A DNA stretch of 51,922 nucleotides from an uncultured Burkholderiales bacterium (lineage in GTDB: Bacteria; Pseudomonadota; Gammaproteobacteria; Burkholderiales; Burkholderiaceae_C). The translations under genes were made by a program, and so were the position numbers. The stretch spans positions 1-51,922 of the forward strand of contig CAIWAO010000125.1 in assembly GCA_903910745.1 (NCBI GenBank). The letters are read 5' to 3'. Positions 19,183 through 29,729 of the stretch are shown here, one piece after another. The notes below the pieces were generated by a model that saw only the letters and a list, made by a program, of their open reading frames with translations, made no database searches and was not told the DNA's origin. Position 1 is the stretch's first letter; each line of letters begins with the position of its first letter.

Positions 19183-19966
19183 GTGTATGACCCTCAATCT
19201 CAGTTTGTCCCAAGTAGACCGCTTTAACTTGTTGATCATTTGCAATTTGCTCTGGCGTACCCTCGGTTAGCACTGCGCCGTTGACAAGCACGGTCATTTT
19301 GTTTGCAAAGTTAAAGACCAAATCCATATCATGTTCGATTAAAAGTATTGAAACGTCTTCGGGCAATGCTGCAACTGTCGCCAATAATTCATCTCGCTCA
19401 CCCGTGGGTACCCCAGCAACAGGTTCGTCTAACAGTAAAACTTTTGGCTCACAAGCCAATGCGATTGCCATCTCCAAAAGCCTTCGTCTGCCATAAGACA
19501 TATGAGAGGTCTGTACATTCATCACATCCGTTAATCTAAACTGCTCTAGCAATTGGGAGACTCGCTCAACAATGGGTTTTCCAGCGCGCCCAAGCCCTAA
19601 AGGCCTGTACCAAACGCCGCCTTGCCCAAGATGTTGAGATACCACAATGCTCAGCGTCTCAAGTGGGGTTAGGGAGTCAAAGAGTTGATTGATCTGAAAA
19701 GTCCTCACCAAGCCCCTTTTTACTCTCAAATGTGGACTGAGGTCTGATATGTCCTCACCTAAGAGTTCAATTTTTCCGCTGGTGGGTTTTAAAACACCGG
19801 TGAGTAAATTTATTAAAGTCGTTTTACCAGCACCGTTAGGTCCAATAAGGGCATGACGAGCACCGGCCTTGATATCTAAATTGACATTTTGGGTAGCCTT
19901 GATACCGCCGAAAGTTTTGACCAAACCAACCGCAGACAAAACATTTAGATCTTTAGTCGTATTCAT
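19175..19966 (-). CDS. livG: branched-chain-type ABC transporter ATP-binding protein LivG
   Basis: Second ATPase of the importer, 263 residues. Walker A is GPNGAGKTTL, the signature is the LivG-type variant MSYGRRRLLEMA in place of LSGGQ, and Walker B is VLLLDEPVAG followed by IEHD. The start ATG overlaps the livM stop by four bases (ATGA), and its 3' end overlaps livF, indicating tight translational coupling within one operon. Confidence 0.95.
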   Translation of the reverse strand: MNTTKDLNVLSAVGLVKTFGGIKATQNVNLDIKAGARHALIGPNGAGKTTLINLLTGVLKPTSGKIELLGEDISDLSPHLRVKRGLVRTFQINQLFDSLTPLETLSIVVSQHLGQGGVWYRPLGLGRAGKPIVERVSQLLEQFRLTDVMNVQTSHMSYGRRRLLEMAIALACEPKVLLLDEPVAGVPTGERDELLATVAALPEDVSILLIEHDMDLVFNFANKMTVLVNGAVLTEGTPEQIANDQQVKAVYLGQTEIEGHTHA

Positions 19967-20979
19967 TTTGAGACGACTCCTGCCTTTGTACGGCCGAAAA
20001 GAAAACTAAGTGTCAACCAGCCCTTGATTCTCTCTCTACCCAAACTAACCAATAGGATCAAAAGTAATCCGATCCAAAACATCCAGTACTGAGGAGTCAC
20101 TGCAGATAGTTCACTTTGAAGTATCTTAAAAACAATAGCCCCTGCTATACCGCCGTACAACCAACCCACCCCTCCGATTACAAGCATTAGCATTAAATCG
20201 GCTGAACGATCAAAGGCAAACACATCCAGTGAAGCGAAACCAGTTGTTTGCGCGAGCAATCCACCCGCAATCCCGGCAAAGACTGCTGCGAATGTGTAAA
20301 CACTTATTAATATTTTTGATACTGGAACCCCAATTGCCATTGCGCGAAGTCTGTTGTCCCTAATAACTCTAAGCGTGTAACCCCAAGGAGAATTTACAAG
20401 CATTCTTACAAAAATAAAGAGCAGCAAAGCAACTCCAACGGAGTACCAGGCAGCTGTTTTGCCCTGCAAATCAAACTCAAAAACACCTAACACTGGCCCC
20501 ATAATCACGCCTTGCAAACCGTCCGAGCCGCCCGTTAACCAATCCATCTGATTGGCAAGCTCAAGCATGATCAACGCCACCCCCAGCGTCACCATTAATC
20601 TCGTCAGATCGCTTCCCCGAAGGATTGTGAAACTACAAATCAAACCCAGCAGTCCGGCCAAAGAACCGGATACCACCAATCCAAGAGTTGGATCGGGTAA
20701 GAAAAACTTAGCAAATAGTGCGCTTGAGTAAACACCAACACCTAAAAAAGCAGCATGTCCTAGAGAAACAATACCGCTGTATCCCAACACCAGGTCTAGG
20801 GATAATGCAAATAAAGCTGTAATAGCTATTTCGCTGATCATCATTGCATGACTGGGCAAGACAACAGGCAAAATCAAAGCTACAGCCCAAAAAACGATCT
20901 CGATAGGTTTGATTTTGGAGCGCCGATTGAGTGACGCAGTAATAAGTTCCAGTTGATTGGAGTTTGGAGTGTGCATCAT
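19963..20979 (-). CDS. livM: branched-chain-type ABC transporter permease LivM
   Basis: A polytopic membrane permease of 338 residues with about eight to ten hydrophobic segments. Family motifs include LDLVLGYSGIVSLGHAAFLGVG and YTFAAVFAGIAGGL. It pairs with LivH to form the channel. It overlaps livH and livG by four bases each. Confidence 0.94.
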   Translation of the reverse strand: MMHTPNSNQLELITASLNRRSKIKPIEIVFWAVALILPVVLPSHAMMISEIAITALFALSLDLVLGYSGIVSLGHAAFLGVGVYSSALFAKFFLPDPTLGLVVSGSLAGLLGLICSFTILRGSDLTRLMVTLGVALIMLELANQMDWLTGGSDGLQGVIMGPVLGVFEFDLQGKTAAWYSVGVALLLFIFVRMLVNSPWGYTLRVIRDNRLRAMAIGVPVSKILISVYTFAAVFAGIAGGLLAQTTGFASLDVFAFDRSADLMLMLVIGGVGWLYGGIAGAIVFKILQSELSAVTPQYWMFWIGLLLILLVSLGRERIKGWLTLSFLFGRTKAGVVSK

Positions 20980-21845
20980 TTATTCCCCCTTGAAAATAGG
21001 CCCTGGGGACGCCACAACAAAATAATAATCATCAAGGAATACACAATGAATCCCCCAAGCTTTGGCACGTAATACTTGCCAGCAACATCTGCAATACCAA
21101 GAAGTAAAGCGGCGAGAAGCGGTCCCGTGATTGAGGATGTCCCCCCAACAGAGACAACGATAAGGAAATAAATCATATATTTCAAAGGAAATATCGGATC
21201 AATCGATAGAACCTCTGCTCCTAACGCACCCCCAAGGCCAGCAAGTCCAGATCCAACGGCAAAGGTAAGCAAGAAGACTTTATTGACATTAATTCCCAAA
21301 CCAGATGCAACCACTGGATCATCAACTGAGGCTCTAAGTTGGCTACCGAATCTGGTTTTGGTGAGTACGGTTTGCAACACGATAGTTAGCACTGCGCAAA
21401 TCAAGATGATGAGCAGTCGGTAGTGCCCCATCCCAAGGGTCCAAGGATCTTCGCCTAACTCTGTGCGCCCTTTGAGCCACTCAGGGAGTTGAATATTTTG
21501 CTGGCCCGAGCCCATCAAGTAATCTGCACTCGCAACTGACATAAATGCCAAACCAATAGAAAATAATACTTGATCTAAATGCGGCCTACTGTAAAGTGGC
21601 CTGTACAGAGTTCTTTCTAAGAATGCACCTAGCACTGCACTAACTAAAAATGCACATGGCAAACAAATTAAAAAGGGGACCTCCAAACGTTGCATCAGGA
21701 GCACAGTGGTGTACCCCCCAAGCATCGCAAATGCACCGTGTGCAAGGTTGATGAAATTCATCAAACCAAGGGTCACGGCAAGCCCAACCGCCAATACAAA
21801 TAGCAACATGCCGTAAGCAACACCGTCAAATAAGATAGTTAACAT
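20976..21845 (-). CDS. livH: branched-chain-type ABC transporter permease LivH
   Basis: A 289-residue polytopic permease with the LivH motif GLMNFINLAHGAFAMLGGY near residue 28 and AFAVGSGLAGLGGALGA in the C-terminal half. It forms the transmembrane pore with LivM. The gene follows the receptor gene after 149 bases that hold a strong hairpin, which would allow the receptor to be made in excess. Confidence 0.94.
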   Translation of the reverse strand: MLTILFDGVAYGMLLFVLAVGLAVTLGLMNFINLAHGAFAMLGGYTTVLLMQRLEVPFLICLPCAFLVSAVLGAFLERTLYRPLYSRPHLDQVLFSIGLAFMSVASADYLMGSGQQNIQLPEWLKGRTELGEDPWTLGMGHYRLLIILICAVLTIVLQTVLTKTRFGSQLRASVDDPVVASGLGINVNKVFLLTFAVGSGLAGLGGALGAEVLSIDPIFPLKYMIYFLIVVSVGGTSSITGPLLAALLLGIADVAGKYYVPKLGGFIVYSLMIIILLWRPQGLFSRGNK

Positions 21846-21893
21846 GAATTTTGATGCGCTTAAAGTTTAACAAAGACACTCTAAAAGTAATAA

Positions 21894-21922
21894 GGGGAAA
21901 CTCACGCTGGGCGAGTTCCCCC
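21894..21922 (-). terminator. stem-loop between the ABC receptor gene and livH
   Basis: On the minus strand a 10-position stem with one mismatch (21894-21903 with 21913-21922) is followed by TTATTACTTTT. It looks like a partial terminator or an mRNA-stabilising hairpin after the receptor gene. Confidence 0.55.
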
Positions 21923-21994
21923 AATATCGTCACCCAAAAACTCAAACTGTAAAAACAGATCTCGTTTTCAGGTGATGGGTATTTTAATGATTTT

Positions 21995-23182
21995 TTACTG
22001 AGTTTTTCCTGGATCTTTTACATCTTTAATCGTCTCAAATTCGGTGTTATACATTTCACCATTGATTTTCTCGACTTTACGGATGTACATGTTGTGCACT
22101 ACATCTCTAGTTTGCGCGTCAATAAAGATAGGACCACGTGGGCTCTCAAAAATCTGTCCCTTCATAGCGGCAAGTAATGCGTCGCCACCACCCTTACCTT
22201 TGGTTGCTTTGAGGGCTTCATAAATCACGCGTGCACCGTCGTATCCACCAACAGCCATAAAGTTGGGTCGTAGTTTATTGTTTGCCTTCTCAAAGGCTTC
22301 AACAAACTTTTGATTCATCGCGGACTTGTGACTGGCAGAGTAGTGATGAGCCGTTACGACTCCCAAAGCAACATCTCCCATACCGTTTAATAAATCATCA
22401 TCTGTAACGTCCCCAGTTCCGATCAGGCGAATACCGGTTTTATCCAACCCACGCTCTGCAAATTGCTTCATCACCTGAGTGCCCTGTCCGGAGGGGACAA
22501 AAACAAATAAGGCCTCAGGCTTGAGATCTCTCACTTTTTGCAAGAAAGGTGCAAAGTCTGCATTTCTAAGTGGAACACGCATTGACTCAAGAACCTGGCC
22601 ACTGTTTAATAAAAGCCTCTCTCTAAAGAACTTCTCAGCGTCCAAACCTGGACCGTAATCAGAGACTAAAGTCACGGCACGTTTGATACCGTTCTTGGCA
22701 GCCCAGTCACCCATGGTTACAGCAGCTTGGGGTAAAGCAAAACTAGTTCTGATGATGTAAGGTGACGCCAATGTAATGCTTGAAGTCGCAGCCGCCATCA
22801 CAACCAATGGAGTTTTAGACTGAGTAGCGATTGGGGCAGTTGCAAGAGCTAGCGGTGTTAGACCAAAACCGGCCAAAATATCTACTTTGTCATTGACAAC
22901 CAACTCCTGTGCAATACGCTTGGTCACATCAGGCAGGCCGGTGTCATCTTTGACAATAAGCTCTACTGTTCTTCCCGCAATTTTCCCGGCGTTTTGGGCC
23001 ATGTAAAGTCTTACCCCAGCCTCGACTTGTTTGCCAGTGGACGCAGCTTGCCCAGTCATAGGCAAAATCAGTCCAATTTTGAAGGGCTCGTCTGCAAACA
23101 CTGCGCCTGCAGATAAAGCGGCAATACCAATTGCTACTTTAACTGTGAGTTGCGTAAAAGAACGCTTTCCTAATTTAAACAT
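21995..23182 (-). CDS. ABC transporter periplasmic substrate-binding protein (Peripla_BP_6 family)
   Basis: A 395-residue LivK-like receptor. The signal peptide (KRSFTQLTVKVAIGIAALSAGAVFA) is cut before DEPFKIG. The mature sequence has the type I binding fold with IGLILPMTGQAASTGKQVEAGVRLY and VTLVSDYGPGLDAEKFF. This subfamily in Burkholderiales often serves aromatic acids, amino acids or amides. The ATG follows CGGAGA. It heads the liv-type operon and lies next to the protocatechuate operon, which suggests but does not prove uptake of protocatechuate or a related acid. Confidence 0.93.
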   Translation of the reverse strand: MFKLGKRSFTQLTVKVAIGIAALSAGAVFADEPFKIGLILPMTGQAASTGKQVEAGVRLYMAQNAGKIAGRTVELIVKDDTGLPDVTKRIAQELVVNDKVDILAGFGLTPLALATAPIATQSKTPLVVMAAATSSITLASPYIIRTSFALPQAAVTMGDWAAKNGIKRAVTLVSDYGPGLDAEKFFRERLLLNSGQVLESMRVPLRNADFAPFLQKVRDLKPEALFVFVPSGQGTQVMKQFAERGLDKTGIRLIGTGDVTDDDLLNGMGDVALGVVTAHHYSASHKSAMNQKFVEAFEKANNKLRPNFMAVGGYDGARVIYEALKATKGKGGGDALLAAMKGQIFESPRGPIFIDAQTRDVVHNMYIRKVEKINGEMYNTEFETIKDVKDPGKTQ

Positions 23183-23264
23183 TTTGAGTCTCCGAAATGA
23201 TGATTTTATCTCTTAAGGGCTTACACAAGAACTTCCAACTAGGCTGAACTTAAACTTGGACTTT

Positions 23265-23308
23265 GTGTCTGATAACATTATCTCTAAAATTACACGCAAT
23301 TAAGACAC
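23265..23308. promoter_or_regulatory. inverted repeats in the divergent ABC receptor / udh promoter gap
   Basis: GATAA-ca-TTATC (23271-23282) is a short palindrome, and gtgtct (23265-23270) pairs with agacac (23303-23308) around it. The gap serves two divergent genes, so this may be an operator; the arms are short and the assignment is weak. Confidence 0.3.
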
Positions 23309-23400
23309 TATAGCCAAATTTGATGATCCTGACGATTTTTGGGCTTTTTCCAAAGATGCAGGGCCTGTTAGTTTATTCTCTAACCAACTATTGAAAAATT

Positions 23401-24216
23401 ATGACTCCAAAAACCCATAACAAAATACTTTTAACCGGAGCCGCTGGCGGGCTAGGCAAGGCCCTGAGGGAACCCCTCAAATTAAACTGCAATACATTAC
23501 GGCTATCGGACATTTCTAGCTTTGGTGAGGCCGGTAAAAATGAGGAAATCATTTTGGCAGATTTGGCAAACTCACAGCAAGTGCACACAATTTTGGAAGG
23601 CGTTGATGCGGTGGTTCACATGGGGGGAATCTCGGTCGAGGGACCATTCGGACCTATCTTACAAGCCAACATTTTGGGAGCATATAACCTTTACGAGGCT
23701 GCCCGTATGCACGGCGTAAAACGAATCGTCTTTGCAAGCTCCAATCACGTCACGGGCTTTTACTCTCAGGGACAGACCATCACTGCGGATGATCCGCCCC
23801 GTCCAGATGGCCTTTACGGACTAAGTAAAGCCTTTGGAGAGGACTTGTCAAGATTCTATTTTGATCGATACGGGATCGAGACCGCTTGCATTCGCATAGG
23901 GTCATCATTTCCTGAGCCTAAAGACCGTCGTATGCTTGCTACTTGGCTGAGCTATGACGATTTGCACCGTTTGATCACCGCTTGCTTAGCAACACCCGTT
24001 CTTGGTCACAGTATCATTTTTGGGGCCTCAAACAACTCAGTCAGTTGGTGGGATAACTCACGTGCAAAACACATCGGATTTCACCCCCAAGACACATCTG
24101 ATATCTTCAAAGATGGTATTTACTCAAACTCTAAAGCCCCCGATCTTACCGATCCTGTGGTTCAGTTCCAAGGAGGTGGGTTTGTGGTCATGGGTCCTCA
24201 CGGCTTTGTTGACTAA
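23401..24216 (+). CDS. udh: uronate dehydrogenase (NAD-dependent, SDR family)
   Basis: Udh oxidises D-glucuronate or D-galacturonate to the aldarolactone with NAD. The 271-residue extended SDR has the cofactor motif TGAAGGLG (12-19), DLANSQQVH, FASSNHVTGFY (Ser around 113-114), and Y139/K143 in LYGLSKAFGED. The segment YFDRYGIETACIRIGSSFPEP and SWWDN near the C-terminus match Pseudomonas and Agrobacterium Udh very closely, so the family call is strong. No clear ribosome site precedes the ATG. It heads the plus-strand sugar-acid cluster. The galactarolactone-processing enzymes that would normally follow are not in the window. Confidence 0.93.
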   Translation: MTPKTHNKILLTGAAGGLGKALREPLKLNCNTLRLSDISSFGEAGKNEEIILADLANSQQVHTILEGVDAVVHMGGISVEGPFGPILQANILGAYNLYEAARMHGVKRIVFASSNHVTGFYSQGQTITADDPPRPDGLYGLSKAFGEDLSRFYFDRYGIETACIRIGSSFPEPKDRRMLATWLSYDDLHRLITACLATPVLGHSIIFGASNNSVSWWDNSRAKHIGFHPQDTSDIFKDGIYSNSKAPDLTDPVVQFQGGGFVVMGPHGFVD

Positions 24217-24310
24217 TTTCTAACTAGTTAACCTACCAGCGTTAAATTTCTAGGGTTAGTACTTACGATCATTTTTAAAACTTATCTGATCTAAGGTTCT
24301 CAAAATCTAA

Positions 24311-25375
<1,065 letters not shown>

Positions 25376-25395
25376 ATATTTAAAATGAGCCCTTT

Positions 25396-25425
25396 GTCCA
25401 CCTCTACTATTTTTATGAGGTGGAC
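25396..25425 (+). terminator. stem-loop after the TRAP receptor gene
   Basis: A perfect 9-bp stem GTCCACCTC/GAGGTGGAC (25396-25404 with 25417-25425) encloses a 12-base loop 20 bases after the stop. No T tract follows on the plus strand, so it may stabilise or attenuate rather than terminate. Confidence 0.5.
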
Positions 25426-25443
25426 TAGACACTAGATACTAGA
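25423..25443. repeat. three 7-bp tandem units upstream of the dehydratase gene
   Basis: Units gactaga, cactaga and tactaga are adjacent in the gap between the TRAP receptor and dehydratase genes. Confidence 0.55.
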
Positions 25444-25540
25444 CTCAAGTTTTACATAGCTCGCCAGAAGCATATTTATATTCATATTCTCTGCTCTGCT
25501 TAGTTTACTTTCTCCAGTGTTGATGTGAATTTAAAATCTT

Positions 25541-27277
25541 ATGACTAAAATTAAAAAACCCGAGGATCTCCGCTCACACCGCTGGTACGGAGCAAAAGAC
25601 ATGCGCTCCTTTGGACATCGCTCTAGAACCGCTCAAATGGGTTATCACAAAAGCGATTATGCAGGTAAACCAGTTATTGCAATCATCAACACTTGGAGTG
25701 ATATCAATCCCTGTCACTCTCATTTCAAACAGCGAGTTGAAGAGGTTAAAAGAGGTATATGGCAAGCTGGTGGTTTTCCTGTTGAGATGCCGGCCATTTC
25801 TTTATCTGAGCCATTCCAAAAACCAACAACGATGCTTTACCGTAACTTGTTGGCAATGGAGACGGAGGAGTTGCTTAGATCCTATCCTGCAGATGGATGT
25901 GTTTTGATGGGTGGGTGTGACAAAACCACTCCTGCTCTCATCATGGGCGCAATTTCCATGAATCTGCCCTCAATCTTTGTCCCCGCAGGTCCCATGCTAA
26001 GGGGGGACTACAAGGGACAGTTCTTGGGTAGTGGGAGTGATACTTGGAAGTACTGGGCTGAGCTCAGAGCTGGAAACATCAACGAGCAAGATTGGCAAGA
26101 AATTGAGGACGGGATTGCAAGAAGCCCAGGTCATTGTATGACCATGGGCACAGCTTCAACAATGACCAGTGCTGCAGAGGTTTTGGGGCTTACGTTGCCT
26201 GGCGCAGCCTCCATACCAGCCCCCGATTCAAGGCATGCTCAAATGGCTACCTTAACTGGCAAACGCATAGTAGAGATGGTCTGGGAGGATCTAAAACCCT
26301 GCGACATACTGACTGTAGCATCATTTGACAACGCCGTTCGCACCGTACTTGCTTTGGGTGGCTCAACCAACTCACTCGTTCACCTCATCGCTATGGCTAA
26401 GCGGGCGAGTATCCCACTCACTATTGAACGCTTTGATCAGTTGGCTAAAGACACCCCAGTGCTTGCAAACCTTAGACCAAGTGGTAAGTACTTGATGGAA
26501 GATTTTTATTATGCAGGTGGGCTAAGGGCTCTTTTATCAAGAATTAGCGCACTGCTAAATTTAGACCAATTAACTGTCAATTCACATACGCTTGGCACAA
26601 ACATTAAAAACTCCAAAGTCTTTAATGATGATGTAATTAAAACATTAGATAACCCCGTCTTACCCAGTGGAGGACTGGCCGTACTCAAGGGTAATATTGC
26701 TCCAAACGGCGCCGTCATAAAGCCCTCAGCCATGGAGCAAAGCCTTCGAAAGCACACGGGTCCAGCAGTCGTATTTAATGATTACAACGATCTATCTGCA
26801 AGGATAGATCTTCCAGATTTGAAGATAGATAAAGATAGTGTGATTGTGCTTCTAAGTGCTGGCCCACAAGGGGCTCCGGGCATGCCTGAATGGGGCCAAC
26901 TCCCTATTCCTCAAAAACTTCTCAAACAAGGGGTTCGAGATATGGTGCGCATAAGTGATGCTCGCATGAGTGGCACGAGTTACGGCGCTTGCGTGCTTCA
27001 CGTGACCCCTGAGTCCCACGTAGGGGGTCCTTTGGCACTGGTTAGGGACGGAGACCTCATCAGCTTAGACATAGAAGCGCGCAGTATCAATGTGCTCGTA
27101 AGTGAGGAAGAAATGCAAAAGCGCAAAGCTGCTTGGACCGCTCCTTCTCCAAAATTTACAAGAGGCTACGGAACTTTGTACCTTAAACACATTCAGCAAG
27201 CAGATAAAGGCTGTGACTTTGACTTCCTGGAGCCAGAGGACCTGCAAACCCCCTCTGGTGAGCCTGAAATTCATTGA
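25541..27277 (+). CDS. IlvD/Edd-family sugar-acid dehydratase, L-arabonate dehydratase type
   Basis: The enzyme removes water from a sugar acid to give its 2-keto-3-deoxy form. The 578-residue length is normal. Cysteines expected to hold the iron-sulfur cluster are C58 (NPCHSHF), C126 (MGGCDKTTP) and C199 (SPGHCMTMG); these sit one residue from the positions I recall for Rhizobium L-arabonate dehydratase (59, 127, 200), and [15 protein letters not shown] carries the catalytic Ser. The related classes are D-xylonate and D-fuconate dehydratases, so the exact substrate is open. Paired with the FAH-family gene at 28517, it fits pentonate to 2-keto-3-deoxypentonate. Confidence 0.9.
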   Translation: MTKIKKPEDLRSHRWYGAKDMRSFGHRSRTAQMGYHKSDYAGKPVIAIINTWSDINPCHSHFKQRVEEVKRGIWQAGGFPVEMPAISLSEPFQKPTTMLYRNLLAMETEELLRSYPADGCVLMGGCDKTTPALIMGAISMNLPSIFVPAGPMLRGDYKGQFLGSGSDTWKYWAELRAGNINEQDWQEIEDGIARSPGHCMTMGTASTMTSAAEVLGLTLPGAASIPAPDSRHAQMATLTGKRIVEMVWEDLKPCDILTVASFDNAVRTVLALGGSTNSLVHLIAMAKRASIPLTIERFDQLAKDTPVLANLRPSGKYLMEDFYYAGGLRALLSRISALLNLDQLTVNSHTLGTNIKNSKVFNDDVIKTLDNPVLPSGGLAVLKGNIAPNGAVIKPSAMEQSLRKHTGPAVVFNDYNDLSARIDLPDLKIDKDSVIVLLSAGPQGAPGMPEWGQLPIPQKLLKQGVRDMVRISDARMSGTSYGACVLHVTPESHVGGPLALVRDGDLISLDIEARSINVLVSEEEMQKRKAAWTAPSPKFTRGYGTLYLKHIQQADKGCDFDFLEPEDLQTPSGEPEIH

Positions 27278-27310
27278 GGTACTCAAATCGAAAGTGTTTG
27301 ATTAATATGT

Positions 27311-27337
27311 TCAATTTAAATTGACTCTTTAAAGAGT
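27311..27337. promoter_or_regulatory. two perfect 14-bp palindromes back to back
   Basis: TCAATTTAAATTGA (27311-27324) and ACTCTTTAAAGAGT (27324-27337) are both perfect palindromes and share one base. They lie between the dehydratase and Bug genes, 59-85 bases before the Bug start. Either stacked operator sites or overlapping RNA hairpins are possible. Confidence 0.45.
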
Positions 27338-27395
27338 GTTCATTCAAATACCGAGCAAACTGCCCCTAGCCATTTAAAACTAAAAGCAAACTATT

Positions 27396-28412
27396 ATGTT
27401 GAGAAGAATTTTTCTAAAACGCACTTTTGTACCAACCCTTTTGAGCGCGTCGACCTTCAGCATGCTGTCTATAGAGACCTCTAAGGTACTGGCAGAGGCT
27501 GCACCGTGGCCCAACAAACCCATCAACTATTTAGTACCCTTTCCAGCAGGTGGATCAACCGATATATTGGCAAGGCTACTCGCGCAGCGCCTTGGTCCAG
27601 CTCTAGGGACATCGATTGTGATTGACAACAAAGGGGGCGCAGGTGGCAGTGTAGGCTCGGAGATCGCCTCCCGTGCCGGGGCTGATGGATATACGCTTTT
27701 AGGGGGCACGGTTAGCTCACACGCCATAAATGTAAGTCTATATCCCAAACTTGGCTACGATCCACTTAAGTCATTTACCCCAGTCGTTTTGTTTGGTACC
27801 AATCCAGTAATGCTGGTGGTTAGAACAAATAGCCCCTATAAAAATTTAAAAGAACTCGTAGACGCAGCAAGAAAGAGTCCACGACAACTGAGCGGAGCGT
27901 CTGCGGGCAATGGAACCTCACAACACCTGGCCTTAGAGTTATTGGGTTTTAAATCACAAGTTGAATTCACTCACATCCCATATAAGGGCAGTAGCCCAGC
28001 TATACAAGATGTCATGAGCGGACAAGTGGACTTTATGTTGGATACTTCACTGGTCGCAGGGCCACATATTCAAAACGGTAAGCTCAGAGCACTTGGGGTA
28101 AGTTCATTAAAACGTTTAGAGAATTTTGCTGATGTACCCACAATATCTGAGTCCGGGATCTCTGGACTGCAAGGCTTTGAGGTGCTCTCTTGGCAAGCCT
28201 TATTTGTTCCAAGCGGTACTCCCCAAGCCATTGTTCAGCGCCTTCACACAGAGAGTTTAAAAATCCTTCAAACACCCGAGGTGTTAGAGAAATTAAAGTC
28301 TCTTGGCATCATGCCTTCAAGCCTAAATCCAGAACAAATCAAAAGCTTTCAAAAATCTGAGATCGATAAATGGGCCGAAGTCATAAAAACTGCAAAAATA
28401 ATTCTTGAATAA
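27396..28412 (+). CDS. Bug-family tripartite tricarboxylate transporter substrate-binding protein
   Basis: A second periplasmic Bug receptor, 338 residues. The signal region begins with MLRRIFLKRTF then a hydrophobic stretch and cleavage near VLAEA. The mature part has INYLVPFPAGGSTDILARLLA, NKGGAGGSVGSEIASRAGADGY and SGASAGNGTSQHLALELL, all standard Bug segments, and FTHIPYKGSSPAIQDVMSGQVDFM. The location between a sugar-acid dehydratase and a ketodeoxypentonate dehydratase suggests a sugar-acid ligand, which is inferred. TctA and TctB are not in the window. Confidence 0.92.
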   Translation: MLRRIFLKRTFVPTLLSASTFSMLSIETSKVLAEAAPWPNKPINYLVPFPAGGSTDILARLLAQRLGPALGTSIVIDNKGGAGGSVGSEIASRAGADGYTLLGGTVSSHAINVSLYPKLGYDPLKSFTPVVLFGTNPVMLVVRTNSPYKNLKELVDAARKSPRQLSGASAGNGTSQHLALELLGFKSQVEFTHIPYKGSSPAIQDVMSGQVDFMLDTSLVAGPHIQNGKLRALGVSSLKRLENFADVPTISESGISGLQGFEVLSWQALFVPSGTPQAIVQRLHTESLKILQTPEVLEKLKSLGIMPSSLNPEQIKSFQKSEIDKWAEVIKTAKIILE

Positions 28413-28516
28413 TAACAAACAATTCTGATCATCCTAAAGTGATTAAGTTGTTAATCATTGGTCCTTAAGTGATGACATTCAAAAATTGATGATGAAAAGT
28501 TAATGTTAAAAACACT

Positions 28517-29710
28517 ATGAAATCCCTACTCACGCCAGATAACGCCTTACCCTCAGATCTAGATGTTGCATGCCTGATTGTTAAAGTTTGGATACCCAAC
28601 AGGGGAGCCGTAGTTGGAAGATTAACAAGGGACGAAGTTCTTGACTTAAGCGCCCTTTCTCTAACTTGCAGTGGCTTGTTAGAGTTGGAAAACGTAGTTG
28701 ATTTAATAAAGAACCACAAAGGCCCAGTATTATGCAAAACAGCTGATGTGCTAAGTAACGCTCACCACAAGCACAAAAATACCGAGCTTCCCTGGCTTAT
28801 GGCTCCCTGTGATCTACAGGCGATCAAAGCCGCAGGGGTTACCTTTGTGCAAAGCATGTTAGAGCGTGTTATTGAAGAACAAGCAAGGGGGGACGCATCC
28901 AAAGCACAAAGTGTTAGAAATGCCGTGACTCGGGTCATTGGAGATAACTTAACTAGGGTAATACCTGGCTCGCAGTCTGCACTAGCGCTCAAGGAAGTTT
29001 TGATTAAAGAAGGAATTTGGTCTCAATACCTAGAGGTGGGAATCGGAGTCGACGCTGAAATATTCACAAAATCTCAACCCATGAGCGCTGTGGGTACAGG
29101 TGCCGAAATAGGCATTCATCCCAAGAGCGCCTGGAACAACCCAGAGCCAGAGATTGTGCTTGCGGTCAACTCAAAAGGAAAATGCGTTGGAGCAACGCTT
29201 GGGAACGACGTCAACCTCAGGGATTTTGAAGGTAGGAGTGCCCTACTCCTTGGTAAAGCTAAAGACAATAATGCATCTTGCTCCATTGGACCTTGCATTA
29301 GACTCTTTGATGAGCATTTTGATATCGATGATGTACGGGCCTGCGCGCTAGAGCTTGAGATAAGAGGAGAGGATGGTTTCGTATTAAAAGGATCAAGTGA
29401 GTTATCCAAAATAAGCAGAGATCCGCTCGACCTTGTTGCACAAACAATTAATGAGAACCATCAATATCCAGACGGTTTTATGCTGTTCTTGGGTACTATG
29501 TTTGCGCCCACGCAAGACAGACCATTAGGTGAGGCAACCTCAGCAGGCTCCCCTGGCGAGGGTTTTACCCATAAAGTGGGAGACCAGGTCAGAATTTCCA
29601 CCCCCAGACTGGGCACACTAATCAATAGAGTGAATACCACCGACCAAATAGCTCCATGGATTTACGGGGTAAACGCGCTTATGAATGACTTAATGAAACA
29701 TAAGCATTAA
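28517..29710 (+). CDS. 2-keto-3-deoxypentonate dehydratase, fumarylacetoacetate hydrolase family (XylX/AraD-like)
   Basis: The enzyme dehydrates 2-keto-3-deoxy-pentonate to 2-oxoglutarate semialdehyde in Weimberg-type pathways. The 397-residue sequence has the family segment LPWLMAPCDLQAIKAAGVTF, then VTFVQSMLERVIEEQARGDA, GSAWNNPEPEIVLAVN, GNDVNLRDFEGRSALLLGKA, ENHQYPDGFMLFLGTMFAPT and GFTHKVGDQVRIS, as in Caulobacter XylX. The metal-binding acidic residues EPEIVLA (the Glu pair) and DVNLRD fit FAH enzymes. It ends 19 bases from the convergent rimO. The dehydrogenase for the next step is not present here. Confidence 0.9.
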   Translation: MKSLLTPDNALPSDLDVACLIVKVWIPNRGAVVGRLTRDEVLDLSALSLTCSGLLELENVVDLIKNHKGPVLCKTADVLSNAHHKHKNTELPWLMAPCDLQAIKAAGVTFVQSMLERVIEEQARGDASKAQSVRNAVTRVIGDNLTRVIPGSQSALALKEVLIKEGIWSQYLEVGIGVDAEIFTKSQPMSAVGTGAEIGIHPKSAWNNPEPEIVLAVNSKGKCVGATLGNDVNLRDFEGRSALLLGKAKDNNASCSIGPCIRLFDEHFDIDDVRACALELEIRGEDGFVLKGSSELSKISRDPLDLVAQTINENHQYPDGFMLFLGTMFAPTQDRPLGEATSAGSPGEGFTHKVGDQVRISTPRLGTLINRVNTTDQIAPWIYGVNALMNDLMKHKH

Positions 29711-29729
29711 GGAGTTTAATCTCTACTTA

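Noticed and set aside
23183-23400. A small gene in the ABC receptor / udh gap
   Set aside because: No open frame of useful length with a start and ribosome site; it reads as a divergent promoter region.
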